Source: Bicyclus anynana
Taxonomy: Eukaryota; Arthropoda; Insecta; Lepidoptera; Nymphalidae
Direction: 5' to 3'
Length of the DNA stretch: 64,000 bases
Assembly (NCBI RefSeq): GCF_947172395.1
Contig: NC_069102.1
Location: forward strand, 5,672,442 to 5,736,441
A program made the translations under genes and the position numbers. Each line of letters starts with the position of its first letter. Position 1 is the stretch's first letter. This document shows, in pieces, positions 62,269 through 64,000 of the stretch. The notes under the pieces were generated by a model. It saw only the letters and a program-made list of their open reading frames with translations. It ran no database searches and had not been told where the DNA came from.

Positions 62269-62762
62269 AAGTACCGTATTTTTTGTACATATTCAGCACA
62301 CAAATAATAAAAACTGTACTGTTATCATGCAGTGTGCAATTAAAATCGGAATCTATTTTATAAACACAAAATTGTCAGCGTTTTAAACTCGTCTGATATT
62401 TGAAATGAACTTAAATATTTTCACAAAGCATTTTTTCAGCGCCAAAAGCTTGCCGAGACTTCATTTTGTTATAACGCAAAGAATTTATGTTCACGGAGTT
62501 TGCTTTAAGAGAATATTTGAAATTTCAACTATTTGCGGATAAATCTTCGACAATATGTAAGTAGGTACCAGCTTTTGGGAAACCTATGGGATTCTTTTTT
62601 CATATTTTCTTCTTTTAAATGTGTAATGTACGTGGATCAAAAAATTTAATTACCATCTTTCAGCCAATTTTAATTTTAATTTTAATGTGATATACCTACT
62701 AGTTACACGACTTTGATGTCTACACAGAATTAAGGTCTGCTTTGTATTAAGTTTGCTTATCA
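62269..62762. other. Unassigned AT-rich sequence
   Basis: No gene recognised; (TTTTAA)n-like run at 62670-62685. Confidence 0.3.
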
Positions 62763-63064
62763 ATTTTTTTTCATTTATTCTCTAGTTAGCCCTTGACTAC
62801 AATCTCACCTGATTGTAAGTGATGATGCAATCTAAGATGGAAGCGGGCTAATTTGTTAGGAGGAGAATGAAAATCCACACCCCTTTCGGTTTCTACACGA
62901 CATCGTACCGGAACGCTAAATCGCTTGGAGGTACGTCTTTGTCGGTAGGATGGTAACTAGCCACGGCCGAAGCCTCGCACCAGCCAGACCTGGACCAATT
63001 AAGAAAACCTCAATCGTCCTAGCCGGGTATCGAACCCAGGACCTCCGTCTCGTAAATTCAGCCG
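62763..63064 (-). mobile_element. SINE-A, nearly full length
   Basis: Minus strand from a poly-T and CTAGTTAGCCCTTGACTACA, through TCGCTTGGAGGTACGTCTTT, ACGGCCGAAGCCTCGCACCA, to the B box on the complement (GGGTATCGAACCCAGGACCT) and CCGTCTCGTAAATTCAGCCG. Confidence 0.85.
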
Positions 63065-63328
63065 TTAATTTCATGAAACAAAGTAACAGTTTATTCAGAT
63101 ATCTTTATATAGGTTAAATATTTCGTCGACGGAAAAACAAATGTCAAAGGCAAAAAACAAATAAGATCACGCATATCAAATGTACCACGTGGCTGAATAG
63201 TAATTTCCCCTTGACCCATAAAACCCATCTACCACTATTTCGTGACAAGAGAATATTGTATGGTAAGATGTTGACACTAATCAAAACGTTGACTATTTAT
63301 GTTCGTTTGCGAAAAAAATAACTAAAAT

Positions 63329-63545
63329 CCATACTAATCCTTTAACACCGTAACTACTAAACCAATTTGGACGAAATTTTGTCCACAAAAATCCATGGTT
63401 TCCCGAGATTTGCGTAAAACTGATGGTTATGATGTTATGAAGGTTTGTTGCTCTTTCACGTCGCGACTTCTGAACCAAATAAGCTGGAAATTAAGACAGA
63501 TTGTAACCTTGATTCACACTACTTTTTATCCCGGAAAAGTTTACT
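63329..63545. mobile_element. HINE family B body, minus orientation, no clean end
   Basis: ACTACTAAACCAATTTGGAC, AAAATCCATGGTTTCCCGAG and ACTTTTTATCCCGGAAAAG belong to family B bodies; neither terminus is intact. Confidence 0.5.
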
Positions 63546-63717
63546 TATTTTTAGTACCTTTACACGAAGAAATAACCCTTAAAAGATACCAAATCGATTA
63601 TACTGGCACGCATGAAGCACCTAATCGAGTAATCATATGCCAAAAACGCCTTACATCATTTTGGAAAAGGGCTGATACACATCTGCTGGCGTACCTATTC
63701 ACTATTTTTTATCAACA

Positions 63718-64000
63718 TACTAGCAGACGCCCACGACTTCGTCCGCGTGGAATTTAGTTTTTTTACAAATCCCTCGGGAACCATGGATTTTTCCGGGATA
63801 AAAAGTAGCCTATGTGTTAATCCAGGCTATAATATATCTTAATACCAAATTTCAGCTAATTCGGTTCAGAAGAGGTAGAATTGAGGCGTGAAAGAGTAAC
63901 TCACATTCATATCATCAAAATCATCAGTTTTCGCAAATCTAGGGAAACCATGGATTTTTTCGGGATAAAAAGTAGCTCATGTGTTAATCCAGAGTAAAAT
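63718..64000 (-). mobile_element. HINE family B, runs off the window
   Basis: CTAGCAGACGCCCACGACTT, CAAATCCCTCGGGAACCATG, CGGGATAAAAAGTAGCCTAT twice (63797 and 63961), i.e. a two-unit copy cut by the window end. Confidence 0.7.

Noticed and set aside
63395..63757. 120-codon frame near the window end
   Set aside because: It is read through a HINE family B body and terminus.
1..64000. CRISPR arrays, prokaryotic operons, defence islands
   Set aside because: No spaced identical repeats, no dense coding, and clear spliceosomal introns and animal retroelements. The tandem repeats seen (12-bp, ~34-bp, 410-bp, 908-bp) lack the CRISPR layout.

Overview
The window looks like a lepidopteran (moth or butterfly) nuclear scaffold. 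It is AT-rich, has almost no long open frames, and is packed with repeat types typical of lepidopteran introns and intergenic DNA: two tRNA-derived SINE families, many short Helitron-like non-autonomous elements ending in a hairpin plus CTAG, RTE-type and Jockey/CR1-type LINE pieces, and several foldback or TIR MITEs. The species cannot be fixed from the sequence alone.

Region 1 (about 1.3-10.1 kb) holds the only two host protein genes I can support, in tandem on the + strand. Gene 1 (coding exons 1860-2039, 2716-2892, 4567-4710, 5974-6033; every coding intron phase 0; 186 codons plus stop) encodes a small secreted protein with a signal peptide, two copies of a roughly 38-residue module, a proline-rich linker and a valine-rich C-terminal strand. 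Gene 2 (main exon 9695-10049, probable upstream exon 7893-7939; 133 residues in that model) carries two diverged copies of the same module and a similar valine-rich tail, so the pair looks like a local gene-family duplication. Gene 1 has TATA-like, non-coding-exon, splice and polyA signals; gene 2 has similar signals with less certainty.

Region 2 (10-22 kb) is repeat-rich intergenic DNA with a 5'-truncated RTE LINE (16.7-17.7 kb) and a 320-bp foldback element. It ends in a CpG-rich block (21.1-22.0 kb) that looks like a promoter and non-coding first exon, closing with a strong AAG/GTAAGT donor at 22013/22014. A smaller GC-rich block lies at 19.2 kb.

Region 3 (22-64 kb) has no recognisable host coding exon. 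It may be the long first intron of the gene starting near 21.9 kb, but this is inference. It contains a Jockey/CR1-type LINE with an intact 773-codon frame (55992-58313), which landed inside an older LINE remnant. Also present are a hAT remnant with an 8-bp target duplication, a mariner-like MITE, a retrocopy fragment with a 13-bp target duplication, nested SINE/LINE insertions, a 0.9-kb tandem duplication, a 410-bp tandem duplication and a 12-bp minisatellite.

I found no CRISPR array, prokaryotic operon, rRNA or free-standing tRNA gene. The best candidate for something little described is the two-gene secreted module family. The rest is mobile-element archaeology, with several clean nested-insertion histories readable from target-site duplications.
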